Positions 7,616-15,390 of a stretch of 21,823 nucleotides of DNA are shown piece by piece. The stretch lies in the NCBI GenBank assembly GCA_044340025.1, contig JBIIUJ010000033.1, forward strand, positions 1-21,823. Direction: 5' to 3'. This stretch comes from JBIIUJ01 sp044340025. GTDB lineage: Bacteria > Pseudomonadota > Alphaproteobacteria > Caulobacterales > Aquidulcibacteraceae. A program made the position numbers and the translations under genes. The notes beneath the pieces were generated by a model that saw only the letters and a program-made list of their open reading frames with translations, ran no database searches and had not been told where the DNA came from. Numbering within the stretch: position 1 is the stretch's first letter; each line of letters starts with the position of its first letter.

Positions 7616-9601
7616 ATGGCCCGCGTCTCGGTCATCATCCCCTATTTCAATCACGGCCGGCACCTGCATCAGACCGTCAGCTCCGTGCTGGCGGCGACCT
7701 CGGCCGAGCTGGAGATCCTGATCGTCAACGACGGCTCGCGCGAGGCCAAGGCGGACCTTTACCTCGCGCAGGCTTGCGCGCTTTCGCCTGCGGTCCGGGT
7801 GCTCGCCAAGCCGAACGGCGGCCTCTCCTCGGCGCGCAATTACGGGCTGGACGCAGCGACAGGGGATTTCATCCAGCTGCTCGACAGCGATGACATGCTG
7901 ACGCCGGGCAAGATCGACCTGCAACTGGCGATGCTGGCCCTCGATCCCGACGCAACCCTTGCGGTGACGAACTACGCCATCTGCGACGAGGAAGGCACGC
8001 ATTTCGATCGCGACGGCGATCCGATGAGCCGCTTTGCGTTCGAGATCGACGACTTCCTGCACTTCTGGGAGCGCGGCTTCAGCATTCCCATTCACTGCGC
8101 GCTGTTCCGCCGCGCGGCGTTCGACGGGCTGCGCTTCGATACGTCGGTTATCGGCAAGGAGGACTGGATCTTCTGGTGCATGCTGACCGATCGGGGCGCG
8201 CGCTTCAGCTATCTTCCGGTCGAGGGGGCGATCTATCGCCAGCACGGCGCGGGGATGTCGAAGTCCATGGTGGCGATGGGCCAGTCGTGGCTCACCGCCG
8301 CGACACGGATCAATGAAGCGATCGCCCACCGGTCCGAAACGTTTCTGGACGACAGCATCGCCTGGTACCGGCGCTTTTATGAGTCCGCCGAACGGTTTGC
8401 GCCGCCAGAGCCGCGTCGGCGTCTGCGCGTCGGAAAAGACCCGGTCTGGCCCGAACCCGACGCCGACCCCCATGCCTGGATCGCAGGCTTGCCGCCCGCC
8501 GCGACCTCCCCGGCGGCGCCAGACGTCTCGATCATCATTCCGGTGTTCAATCACGCCGACAGACTGCCCGCCTGCATCACATCCGCCCTCACCCAGACGG
8601 CGGTCTCAGTCGAGGCGGTGATCGTGGATGATTGCTCCACAGATGCCCGGATCGCGCCGATGCTGGCCGCTCTGGCGCAGGCGCGCCCGGACGTGACGCT
8701 GATCACGAACCGCGAGAACCTTGGCATCTCTCAGGCGCAGAATCGCGCTGCGGCCGCCGCCCGCGGCCGGTTTCTGGCCTTTCTCGACTGTGATGACGCG
8801 CTCGCCCCGGACGCATTGATGCAGGTGCTGGCGCGGCTGCGCCCGGGCGTGGGCTACGCCTTCACCGACAGGATCGACGTGGACGCCGACGGCGGCGTGC
8901 TGCGCACCGCCGTCTATGGCGGCTACCCCCAGATTCGCCCCGGCGGAGCGATCGGGGATGACCTGCTCGATGGGATGGTGGCGTCCCATCTGAAAGTGAT
9001 CGAGCGCAGCGCCTATCTGGAGGCCGGCGGATGCGATCCAGCCTTTGACGGCGTGCAGGATTGGGAGCTGGCGCTGCGGCTTCATGATCGCGGCGTCGCC
9101 TTCCAGCACGTTCCGGCCGCCGTCTATCGCCACACGATCCACGCCGCCTCGGTCACATCCTCGTCTGCGGTGCGCCAGTTCTGGCTCTCCAATGTGGTGC
9201 GCCGGCGCCATGCCACGCTGCGTGCGCGCCACCGCCTGAGCGATCCGACCGCGCGCGCTCAGGCGCGTGATGCGTGCCGCGCGATCGAGGCAGGGGGAGA
9301 CGCGCCGCGCAACGTCTATCTTTTGGGTCGGCTGTGGGACTGGGCGGATGTGCGCGCCCTGAAGGCGGCCTGGCTTTCCGGCCGGGTCTGCGTATTCGCC
9401 CCAGAGGACGCCGACGACCTTCGCAGCCTGAACCTGGCGCGAGAGTTCAATTCCTATCTGGACGCGATCATCGCCCCATCGGAGCGGGTGGCCTGCCTGT
9501 TCACCGGCTATCTCTGGACGCCTGATCTCGTGCGGGTGCGGGGCGGCGGCTTTGACCTGGCCGGCGCAGAATCGCCATCCGAGACAGCAGGCGCCGCCTA
9601 G
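7616..9601 (+). CDS. Glycosyltransferase with two GT2 domains
   Basis: The 661-aa product has two family-2 GT-A domains in tandem. Domain 1 (about 3-215) starts VSVIIPYFNH, has VNDGS at 37-41, the metal-binding LDSDD at 89-93 and KEDW at 181-184. Domain 2 (about 303-515) starts VSIIIPVFNH, has VDDCS at 337-341, LDCDD at 390-394 and QDWE at 481-484. Both halves keep the acidic metal motif, so both may be active, as in bifunctional enzymes that add alternating sugars. The last 120 residues (about 540-661, RNVYLLGRLWDW...) match nothing I know. CAGGAA lies just before the ATG. The stop overlaps the stop of the convergent gene by four bases (CTAG at 9598-9601). The substrates are unknown. Confidence 0.87.
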   Translation: MARVSVIIPYFNHGRHLHQTVSSVLAATSAELEILIVNDGSREAKADLYLAQACALSPAVRVLAKPNGGLSSARNYGLDAATGDFIQLLDSDDMLTPGKIDLQLAMLALDPDATLAVTNYAICDEEGTHFDRDGDPMSRFAFEIDDFLHFWERGFSIPIHCALFRRAAFDGLRFDTSVIGKEDWIFWCMLTDRGARFSYLPVEGAIYRQHGAGMSKSMVAMGQSWLTAATRINEAIAHRSETFLDDSIAWYRRFYESAERFAPPEPRRRLRVGKDPVWPEPDADPHAWIAGLPPAATSPAAPDVSIIIPVFNHADRLPACITSALTQTAVSVEAVIVDDCSTDARIAPMLAALAQARPDVTLITNRENLGISQAQNRAAAAARGRFLAFLDCDDALAPDALMQVLARLRPGVGYAFTDRIDVDADGGVLRTAVYGGYPQIRPGGAIGDDLLDGMVASHLKVIERSAYLEAGGCDPAFDGVQDWELALRLHDRGVAFQHVPAAVYRHTIHAASVTSSSAVRQFWLSNVVRRRHATLRARHRLSDPTARAQARDACRAIEAGGDAPRNVYLLGRLWDWADVRALKAAWLSGRVCVFAPEDADDLRSLNLAREFNSYLDAIIAPSERVACLFTGYLWTPDLVRVRGGGFDLAGAESPSETAGAA

Positions 9602-10542
9602 ACCCCGCGCGAGGCGGCCGGCCCGCGCACAGGGCGGCCCTCGCGCAGGCCATGTTCGAGAAAATGCAGGCCGGGATCGAGCCCTGCTGCGGCGACATCC
9701 GGATTGGCGGCGCGATAGGCGGCAGGGTCGAACATCCCCGCCCGTTCCAGAGCACGCACGAGCTGTTGGCGCGCCGCCTTCCGCCAGGGCCACAGACCCG
9801 GAAAGGCCCCGGCCAGTTCCCGGAGCAGCAGATCGCGCTCTGCAGACGGCGCGGACGGTGCGGCCAAGCCGTGGGCCAGACGGGGCGGGCGGCCATCTGC
9901 GAGGCCGTGATCAAGGAAATGCACCGCCGCATCCAGCCCGGCGCCTTGCACATCGGGGTAGGCGGCCCGGTACCAGTCCGGATCAATCAGACCCTCGGCG
10001 ATGTAGAGCGCGGCAAGCCGCCGACGCGCCATCGCACCGGCCGAACCGCGCGGCGCAAGCGCCAAAGCGGCCTGCATCAGCCGGATCGATTGATCGATCT
10101 CACGCGTTTGCGCCTTCAGGGCCGTCGTGCGCGCCTGTTCCACAAGGTCGCGCAGGGCCGTCGCCTCTGCCTGGCTTTCGGCGAGCGCGCGGTCGCGATC
10201 GGCCAGAAGCATGGCGTGCGCCCCGCCGTCGCCCTGCCCGGCTGCCGCCGCCAGCGCCGCGAGCTTGTCGTCGCGCTCGGCGAGGTCCGCTTCCAGAAGC
10301 GCGACATGGCGGCGAAACCCCTCAAGGCCCGCTGCAGCGCGGGCCAGATCCTGCCGTTCGAGATGCAGCGCATCAAGCAGGCGGCGGCGTTCCTCATGCC
10401 ATTCGATCGGCGGCGCCGGGGCGGCTGGGCCGGGATCGCTGCTGCGCGCGGCGATCCAGGCGGCGCGGAGCGCGCGGCGCGCAGTTTGGGCCAGCCGGCG
10501 CAGACCGGCCGACAGGCGACGGATCGGGCGATCGTCCCGCAC
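9598..10542 (-). CDS. Coiled-coil protein with two YPDV/HFLxHG repeats, unknown function
   Basis: The 314-aa product is of no family I can name, and no catalytic motif is visible. Residues 1-35 are very basic (Arg-rich). About 48-135 is charged, Ala/Leu/Glu/Arg-rich and probably a coiled coil. Two copies of a 36-residue module follow at about 184-219 (WYRAAYPDV...HFLDHGLADGRP) and 269-304 (AYRAANPDV...HFLEHGLREGRP). The same module sits at the N-terminus of the GT4 protein encoded at 6180, and similar ones accompany glycosyltransferases in other Alphaproteobacteria. A scaffold or chain-length role is inference. The start is a GTG at 10542, 20 bp after galE, with only a poor Shine-Dalgarno, so it is probably translated by coupling to galE. 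The exact start is uncertain. Confidence 0.7.
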   Translation of the reverse strand: MRDDRPIRRLSAGLRRLAQTARRALRAAWIAARSSDPGPAAPAPPIEWHEERRRLLDALHLERQDLARAAAGLEGFRRHVALLEADLAERDDKLAALAAAAGQGDGGAHAMLLADRDRALAESQAEATALRDLVEQARTTALKAQTREIDQSIRLMQAALALAPRGSAGAMARRRLAALYIAEGLIDPDWYRAAYPDVQGAGLDAAVHFLDHGLADGRPPRLAHGLAAPSAPSAERDLLLRELAGAFPGLWPWRKAARQQLVRALERAGMFDPAAYRAANPDVAAAGLDPGLHFLEHGLREGRPVRGPAASRGV

Positions 10543-10562
10543 GCTTGCGTCGCCCGAGCCGC

Positions 10563-11564
10563 TCAGGCCGCTCGAACAGCGGATGCTGCGCGCTGAGCCC
10601 GCTCCCAGGCCAGGGCGTGGGCGACGATCTCGTCGAGATTGTCATGGGCGGGCGTCCAGCCGAGCGTGGCGCGCAGGCGGCTGGGATCGGCCACGACCAT
10701 CGCCGGATCGCCCGCCCGTCGCCCCGCCAGGCGCGCCTCGAACGGCACCCCGGAGACGCGGCGGACGGCCTCCACCACCGCGCGCACGCTATGGCCCTGG
10801 CCATAGCCGCAATTCAGCGTCAGGCCCGCCGCAGGCTGCTTTCGCAAATGATCCAGCGCCGCGACATGGGCCGAAATCAGATCCGTGACATGGATGTAGT
10901 CGCGCACGCCGGTGCCATCCGGCGTCGGGAAATCATCGCCGAAAATGTCCACCCCATCGCGAACGCCGAGGGCGGCTTCCACGCAGACCTTGATCAGATG
11001 GGTGGCGTTCGCCGTGCGCTGACCCGCCCGACCGGCCGGATCAGCGCCGGCCACGTTGAAAAAGCGCAACGCCGCATATGCAAAGCCATGGGCTGCCGCC
11101 GCGTCGCGCAGGATTGTCTCGAACATCAGCTTGGAGGCGCCATAGGGGGACTCCGGCCGGGTGGCGTCATCTTCGCGCACCGGGCGGTCCGGCGCAGCGC
11201 CATACACAGCGGCGGTCGAGGAGAAGACGAAGCTTTTCAGGCCGGCGCGCACCGCCTCGGCGAGCAGCGCATGCGCCTTGACGGTGTTGTTCTCGTAATA
11301 GCCGATCGGATCGCTGACGCTCTCCGGCACGACGATGGAGGCGGCGAAATGCACGATCTCGCGCGCGCCTGTCTCGATAAAGACGTCGCGCATCGCCGTG
11401 CGATCGCCGATATCGGCCTCGATCAGACGCACGCCAGCCGGCACGGCGGCGCGAAAGCCGGTGGACAGACGATCCACCACGACCACGTCCTCGCCCCGGT
11501 CCCGCAGCGCGAGCACCATATGAGAGCCGATATAGCCGGCGCCGCCAGTCACCAGGATGGTCAT
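10563..11564 (-). CDS. galE: UDP-glucose 4-epimerase
   Basis: The 333-aa extended short-chain dehydrogenase interconverts UDP-glucose and UDP-galactose, supplying sugar donors in the cytoplasm. The NAD loop GGAGYIG is at 7-13, the catalytic threonine T117 lies in SSTAAVYG, and Y141 and K145 lie in YGASK. NVAGADP and the C-terminal LGWTP are also typical of GalE. The frame is open 48 bases further upstream, but the ATG at 11564 has an AAGGGGA Shine-Dalgarno right before it and gives the usual N-terminus MTILVTGGAGYIG. It lies 58 bp downstream of a GT4 gene and 20 bp upstream of the coiled-coil gene, in one minus-strand unit. UDP-GlcNAc or UDP-glucuronate epimerase activity is possible, but the sequence looks like standard GalE. 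Confidence 0.93.
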   Translation of the reverse strand: MTILVTGGAGYIGSHMVLALRDRGEDVVVVDRLSTGFRAAVPAGVRLIEADIGDRTAMRDVFIETGAREIVHFAASIVVPESVSDPIGYYENNTVKAHALLAEAVRAGLKSFVFSSTAAVYGAAPDRPVREDDATRPESPYGASKLMFETILRDAAAAHGFAYAALRFFNVAGADPAGRAGQRTANATHLIKVCVEAALGVRDGVDIFGDDFPTPDGTGVRDYIHVTDLISAHVAALDHLRKQPAAGLTLNCGYGQGHSVRAVVEAVRRVSGVPFEARLAGRRAGDPAMVVADPSRLRATLGWTPAHDNLDEIVAHALAWERAQRAASAVRAA

Positions 11565-11622
11565 GTGTTCCCCTTGCGGGCTGATTGTCGCGCTGTCCGC
11601 CAGCGGCGGCAAGCCTTGGTCC

Positions 11623-13335
11623 CTAGCGCGACCAGACGACCAGCCCGCGCTTGCACATCCACAGGACGCTCAGGCCCAGAAGCCGGCGGCGGCCCGCCGG
11701 AAAGCCTTCCGCCAGCGCCCCGAACCGTATGGGGCCGTCCGCGATCTGCGCAAAGGCGGCGGCGGCTTCCTCGCGCGGCAGGCGCCAATTGGCCGCAAAC
11801 GTGTCGAGCCAGACCTCAGGCATCGCAGCGAGCGATCCTGCCGTCTCGCCCGGCGCCAGCGACAGGACAAGATCGTCGGTCAGGATAGTGGTGGCGAAGC
11901 CCGCAAAATCGCCGAAGGGCTCGCCGCGCGGGGGATGTCGGCCTGGCGCATTGCGCGGATCGCCCGCAGCAGGGCGCCGGGCGGCAAGCTCCTCGGCCAG
12001 CGCCACATAGGCCGGCGCCACCACGCGCCAGTCGAACGTCTCGGCGATCCGCCGGCGTCCGGCCGCGCCCATGCGCCCGCGCAGATCCGGCGAGGCGGCA
12101 AGCGCGGTCAGCGCATCGCCCGCCCGTTTCACGTCGATCGCGGTGTGCTGAGCGAGGATGGCCACATATTGCTGATAGGTGCGCTCCCCGCGGGCGTGGG
12201 CTTCCACCAGATCGAAGGGCAGTCCGCCCGGCGGTCCGCCCAGCGTGGGGATGAGAAAGCCTTCGATGCCGTCGCGGACCGTATAGCGATAGCCGTCCCA
12301 GTCCGAGGCCACCACCGGCAGGCCGGCCGCCATCGCCTCCAGCGGCGTGATGCCAAACGTCTCCTGAATATTGTCCACCAGCGAGATGAACGTGTCGGCC
12401 CCGGCCCAGGCGTCGGCCAGCTTGGCGGCGTTGTTGCCGTCCACGATCACGAAATTGACCGAAGGGCAGTGAGCGCGGGCAGCCTCCAGATACAACGGAC
12501 GCTCGGACTCGGGATGAGGAAACCATCCGGCCATGACGAAATGAACCCGCTTGCCGCTGGCCTTGGCGGCCAGCTCGGCCGCCAGCATCATCGGCTGGGG
12601 GAACGTCTTCTCGAAGTAGGAGAGGCGCCCGACCCAGAGCATCACGAAATCATCGTCTCCCGCCCCCAGCTCGGCGCGGAAAGACGCGCGCGCGCCCGGG
12701 CGATCGGCATGGGCGGCGAAGCGCTCCCCATCCACCCCCAGCGGCAGGAGGGCCAGCTGCGGCCCGGGCGGGGGCTTGCCGCCGGTGCGGGCCGCGAGAT
12801 AGGCGCCATGCTCGTCAAACATCGCCCGCATCGCGGCCTGAACCGAGGGCGAGGTGCATATCAGCGCATCCCACTCATAGGTGGGGGCCACAAGGCTTGC
12901 CGCCATGTAGTCGCGGATCGAGGGCGGCGCGATCGTGTGGATCAGGCCGATCAGGCTGTAGCGTCCCGCTCCCATCACGCGATGGCGCGCCCAGGCCAGC
13001 TCCTCGATCTGGGCCGAGCCGCGCAACATCGCCCCGGTGCGCAGCGGCGCGACATGGTCTGTGAGCAGGCCGGTCGAAACGGTAGGGCGCGGCCCCTGCG
13101 CTGGAAACAACTGGCTGGCCAATTGGGCCGGATCGGCCTTTTTCGTGGCGAGAAAGCAGACCTCATCGAGCCCGCCATGGCGCGCGATCGCGCGAAACAG
13201 CTCGAAATTCGCCACGTCTTTCCCGAACATGTTCCGGTTGAGCGAAACAGAAAGACCGGGGGCGAAAAGGGTAAGGGAACGAGGCACGAGCGGATCCAGA
13301 CTGTCGCCCTGGGCAGAGCAGCGCTTCAGGGGCAT
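11623..13335 (-). CDS. Glycosyltransferase family 4 with unrecognised C-terminal tail
   Basis: The 570-aa cytoplasmic protein has a GT-B fold. The second half shows WVGRLSYFEKTF at 234-245 and the EX7E motif E325-E333 in NIQETFGITPLEAMAAGLPVVASDWDGYR, a classic GT4 signature. The first half has LPLGVD at 197-202 before the linker. The enzyme part ends near 445. The remaining 120 residues (FAGFATTILTDD...MCKRGLVVWSR) are an extension I do not recognise. It may bind a partner or acceptor. The ATG at 13335 is preceded by CAGGGAA nine bases upstream. It follows the M23 peptidase gene by 42 bp and precedes galE by 58 bp on the same strand. The donor sugar is not evident. Confidence 0.87.
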   Translation of the reverse strand: MPLKRCSAQGDSLDPLVPRSLTLFAPGLSVSLNRNMFGKDVANFELFRAIARHGGLDEVCFLATKKADPAQLASQLFPAQGPRPTVSTGLLTDHVAPLRTGAMLRGSAQIEELAWARHRVMGAGRYSLIGLIHTIAPPSIRDYMAASLVAPTYEWDALICTSPSVQAAMRAMFDEHGAYLAARTGGKPPPGPQLALLPLGVDGERFAAHADRPGARASFRAELGAGDDDFVMLWVGRLSYFEKTFPQPMMLAAELAAKASGKRVHFVMAGWFPHPESERPLYLEAARAHCPSVNFVIVDGNNAAKLADAWAGADTFISLVDNIQETFGITPLEAMAAGLPVVASDWDGYRYTVRDGIEGFLIPTLGGPPGGLPFDLVEAHARGERTYQQYVAILAQHTAIDVKRAGDALTALAASPDLRGRMGAAGRRRIAETFDWRVVAPAYVALAEELAARRPAAGDPRNAPGRHPPRGEPFGDFAGFATTILTDDLVLSLAPGETAGSLAAMPEVWLDTFAANWRLPREEAAAAFAQIADGPIRFGALAEGFPAGRRRLLGLSVLWMCKRGLVVWSR

Positions 13336-13377
13336 TTGCGCGGTTCCCTGCCAAACCGCAATCGGGCGACATGACCT

Positions 13378-14403
13378 CTAGCGAGTGGACGCAGGAATTG
13401 TCAGCGCGAAACGGTGCTCGATCACGACGCCGGCGCCCGGCCGCGAGACGCTGTAGCGGGCGGCATAGCGTCCAGGCGGCCAGAGCCCGCCCGCCGGGGC
13501 GCGGCGGCCGGCAAACAGCAGACGCTGAGCCTGATCGCGCGCCAGCGGATCGGCGGTGGTGTCGGCCAGCACCCGCCCATCGGGACCAGTCACGGTCAGG
13601 CGCTGCACATCGCCAGCCTTCAGCGCGATGGCCCGAACATAGGCGATCAGAGCCGCCGCCCGGGCCGTGGGCGCAACGATCCGGCCATCCTCCACAGCGT
13701 CCATCGTCACGGGAGCGGCGGCAAAGCCCACATTCAGAACAGCGCCGGACTGAGGCTTCAGCATCGCCGCGACATCCGGGCGCCAGAGGGCGGCCCCGCC
13801 GCCACAGGGGGCGCCAGGCGCAGCAGGCTCGGGCGCGAACGGATCGATTACGTCGTCTCCTCGCCTGACCGAGAAGTGCAAATGGGGGTATTCGGTCAGG
13901 CCGGAGAGCCCGACCCGGCCGAGCGGCTGGCCCACGCGCACAGTCTGCCCCGGCTTCACCAGCAGACTGCCGCGCGCGAGGTGGCAGTATTGCGTCTGAT
14001 AGCCGCCCGCATGCTCGATCGCGAGGCCATTGCCGCATTCGACGCCCTTGACGCTGGCTTCGCCAGCCACCCGGACGGAGATATCCGGCGCCGCGTCGCG
14101 GGTGCGCAGCACCCGGCCATCCGCCGCCGCCAGAACAAGAACGCCCGCCCGCTGAGCCGCCATGTCCGGAACGCGGAAATCGACGCCGGTGTGGCCGTCG
14201 TAAGTCACTCCTTCACAACGGAAATCCCGCGCGGCCGGTCCGGTATCGCGATCGAGATAATTCTGGATCGCACAGGTCTGGCCGGGCACGCAGTCCATCG
14301 GCAAGGCAAGCACGATCGCCTGCTCCACCGCCGGGGCTGGGCGCGGGGCGCCCAACCCCACAGCGGCGACAGCAACCAGGATGAGGCTCTGGCCAGCGCG
14401 CAT
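13378..14403 (-). CDS. Secreted M23 family (LytM-like) peptidase
   Basis: The product is 341 aa. Residues 1-25 (MRAGQSLILVAVAAVGLGAP...) are a signal peptide, placing it in the periplasm. The lysostaphin-type zinc site is complete: HTGVD at 71-75 (H71, D75) and HLH at 174-176, with a conserved YCHL at 139-142. Such enzymes cut peptidoglycan cross-bridges, but some family members are regulators. Here the metal residues are intact, so activity is likely. Four or more cysteines (38, 44, 63, 123, 140) suggest disulfides. A C-terminal part of about 150 residues after the peptidase domain looks beta-rich and is unrecognised. The frame extends 111 bases upstream, but the ATG at 14403 has GGAGGA before it and starts the signal peptide. 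It is divergent from the hisN-like gene. Confidence 0.92.
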   Translation of the reverse strand: MRAGQSLILVAVAAVGLGAPRPAPAVEQAIVLALPMDCVPGQTCAIQNYLDRDTGPAARDFRCEGVTYDGHTGVDFRVPDMAAQRAGVLVLAAADGRVLRTRDAAPDISVRVAGEASVKGVECGNGLAIEHAGGYQTQYCHLARGSLLVKPGQTVRVGQPLGRVGLSGLTEYPHLHFSVRRGDDVIDPFAPEPAAPGAPCGGGAALWRPDVAAMLKPQSGAVLNVGFAAAPVTMDAVEDGRIVAPTARAAALIAYVRAIALKAGDVQRLTVTGPDGRVLADTTADPLARDQAQRLLFAGRRAPAGGLWPPGRYAARYSVSRPGAGVVIEHRFALTIPASTR

Positions 14404-14519
14404 GTGCTCCTCCCGAGGCGCCGCGGGGCGGCGTTGTCCGACGCAGTGTCGCGGGCTCAATCCCGGCCGGCAAGCCGGCGACCTCTTTCCCCAGCGCGCC
14501 GGCACGCTACACACCAGCC

Positions 14520-15326
14520 ATGACCGATCTTGCTGACGCGCTGGGCTTTGCAGAGACCCTGGCCGATGCGGCGCGCGCCGCCATCCTGCCGCACTTCCGC
14601 GCGGGCGGACCGGCCCGGAACAAGGCCGCCGAAGGCTTCGACCCCGTGACTCTGGCCGATCACGAGAGCGAGGCGGCGATGAGGGCGCTGATTCGACAGC
14701 GTTTTCCGGACCATGCGATCGAAGGCGAGGAGTTCGAGGACCATCCCAGCGATAGTGACTGGCGCTGGAGCCTCGACCCGATCGACGGCACGCGCGCCTT
14801 CATCGCCGGGCTGCCGACCTGGGGGGTGCTGATCGGGCTCGCCCACAGGGGCAGACCAGTGATTGGCGTTCTGGATCAGCCATTTACGCAGGAACGATGG
14901 CGCGGGTATCCGGGGGGCGCAGACCATGAAAGCCCCCATGGCGCGCGCCGTGCGCTCCAGACCCGGCCGGCGGCCGGCCTTGGCGAGGCGATCCTGATGA
15001 CGACGGACCGCTATCTCTTTGATGGAGAAGAACTTTCCTCATTCGAGCGGCTGCGCGACGCCTGCCGGCTCACCCGCTATGGCATGGATTGCTACGCTTA
15101 TGGCGCGCTGGCGCTCGGCGGCGTGGATCTCGTGTTCGAGAACGGGCTGAAGCCAGTGGATATCGCCGCCCTCATCCCGATCGTGGAGGGCGCAGGCGGC
15201 GCGGTGCTGGACTGGACCGGCGCGCCGGCGGGCGAGGCGCGGCCGCTCGGCGGGCGGGTGCTGGCGGCGTCATCGGCGGGGCTGGCGCAAGCCGCTCTCG
15301 CCCGGCTCCAGCCTGCCTCCACGTGA
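14520..15326 (+). CDS. hisN: Inositol-monophosphatase-family phosphatase, probable histidinol-phosphatase
   Basis: The 268-aa member of the IMPase superfamily removes phosphate in a Mg-dependent reaction in the cytoplasm. The metal ligands are E70 in IEGEE, D86 and D89 in LDPIDGTRAF (85-94), and D214 in KPVDIAALIP. The variants DPIDGTRAFIAGLPTWG and KPVDIAALIPIVEGAGG, in place of the WD.AAG of true inositol phosphatases, match the HisN histidinol-phosphatase group. A hisI gene in the same window supports this, though the two are not adjacent. CysQ or plain IMPase remains the alternative. The start is divergent from the M23 gene by 116 bp. The ribosome site before the ATG is weak. Confidence 0.83.
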   Translation: MTDLADALGFAETLADAARAAILPHFRAGGPARNKAAEGFDPVTLADHESEAAMRALIRQRFPDHAIEGEEFEDHPSDSDWRWSLDPIDGTRAFIAGLPTWGVLIGLAHRGRPVIGVLDQPFTQERWRGYPGGADHESPHGARRALQTRPAAGLGEAILMTTDRYLFDGEELSSFERLRDACRLTRYGMDCYAYGALALGGVDLVFENGLKPVDIAALIPIVEGAGGAVLDWTGAPAGEARPLGGRVLAASSAGLAQAALARLQPAST

Positions 15327-15330
15327 GGGT

Positions 15331-15367
15331 TTGACCCCGCCGACCCAGCCGATACCCTTGCGCGCAA
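15331..15367 (+). promoter_or_regulatory. Possible promoter and operator for the flavin monooxygenase
   Basis: TTGACC (15331-15336) and TACCCT (15353-15358) are 16 bp apart, a moderate match to a housekeeping promoter. The perfect palindrome TTGCGCGCAA (15358-15367) overlaps the second box and could be an operator. This is pattern only; in GC-rich DNA such matches arise by chance. Confidence 0.25.
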
Positions 15368-15390
15368 AACAGGAATGAGGGAGCGTCACC

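Noticed and set aside
11565..11612. Longer start of galE (16 extra residues)
   Set aside because: The ATG at 11564 has its own strong ribosome site and gives the standard GalE N-terminus; the extra part matches nothing.
9552..11888. A 778-codon plus-strand frame over the coiled-coil and galE genes
   Set aside because: It is Arg/Pro-rich with no motif, whereas the minus strand has a clear GalE. It is a GC-driven shadow.
11557..13374. A 605-codon plus-strand frame antisense to the GT4 gene
   Set aside because: No family motif; the minus strand carries the EX7E glycosyltransferase signature.
14404..14514. Longer start of the M23 peptidase (37 extra residues)
   Set aside because: It would put a basic, Cys-containing stretch ahead of an evident signal peptide, and the ATG at 14403 has a GGAGGA site.
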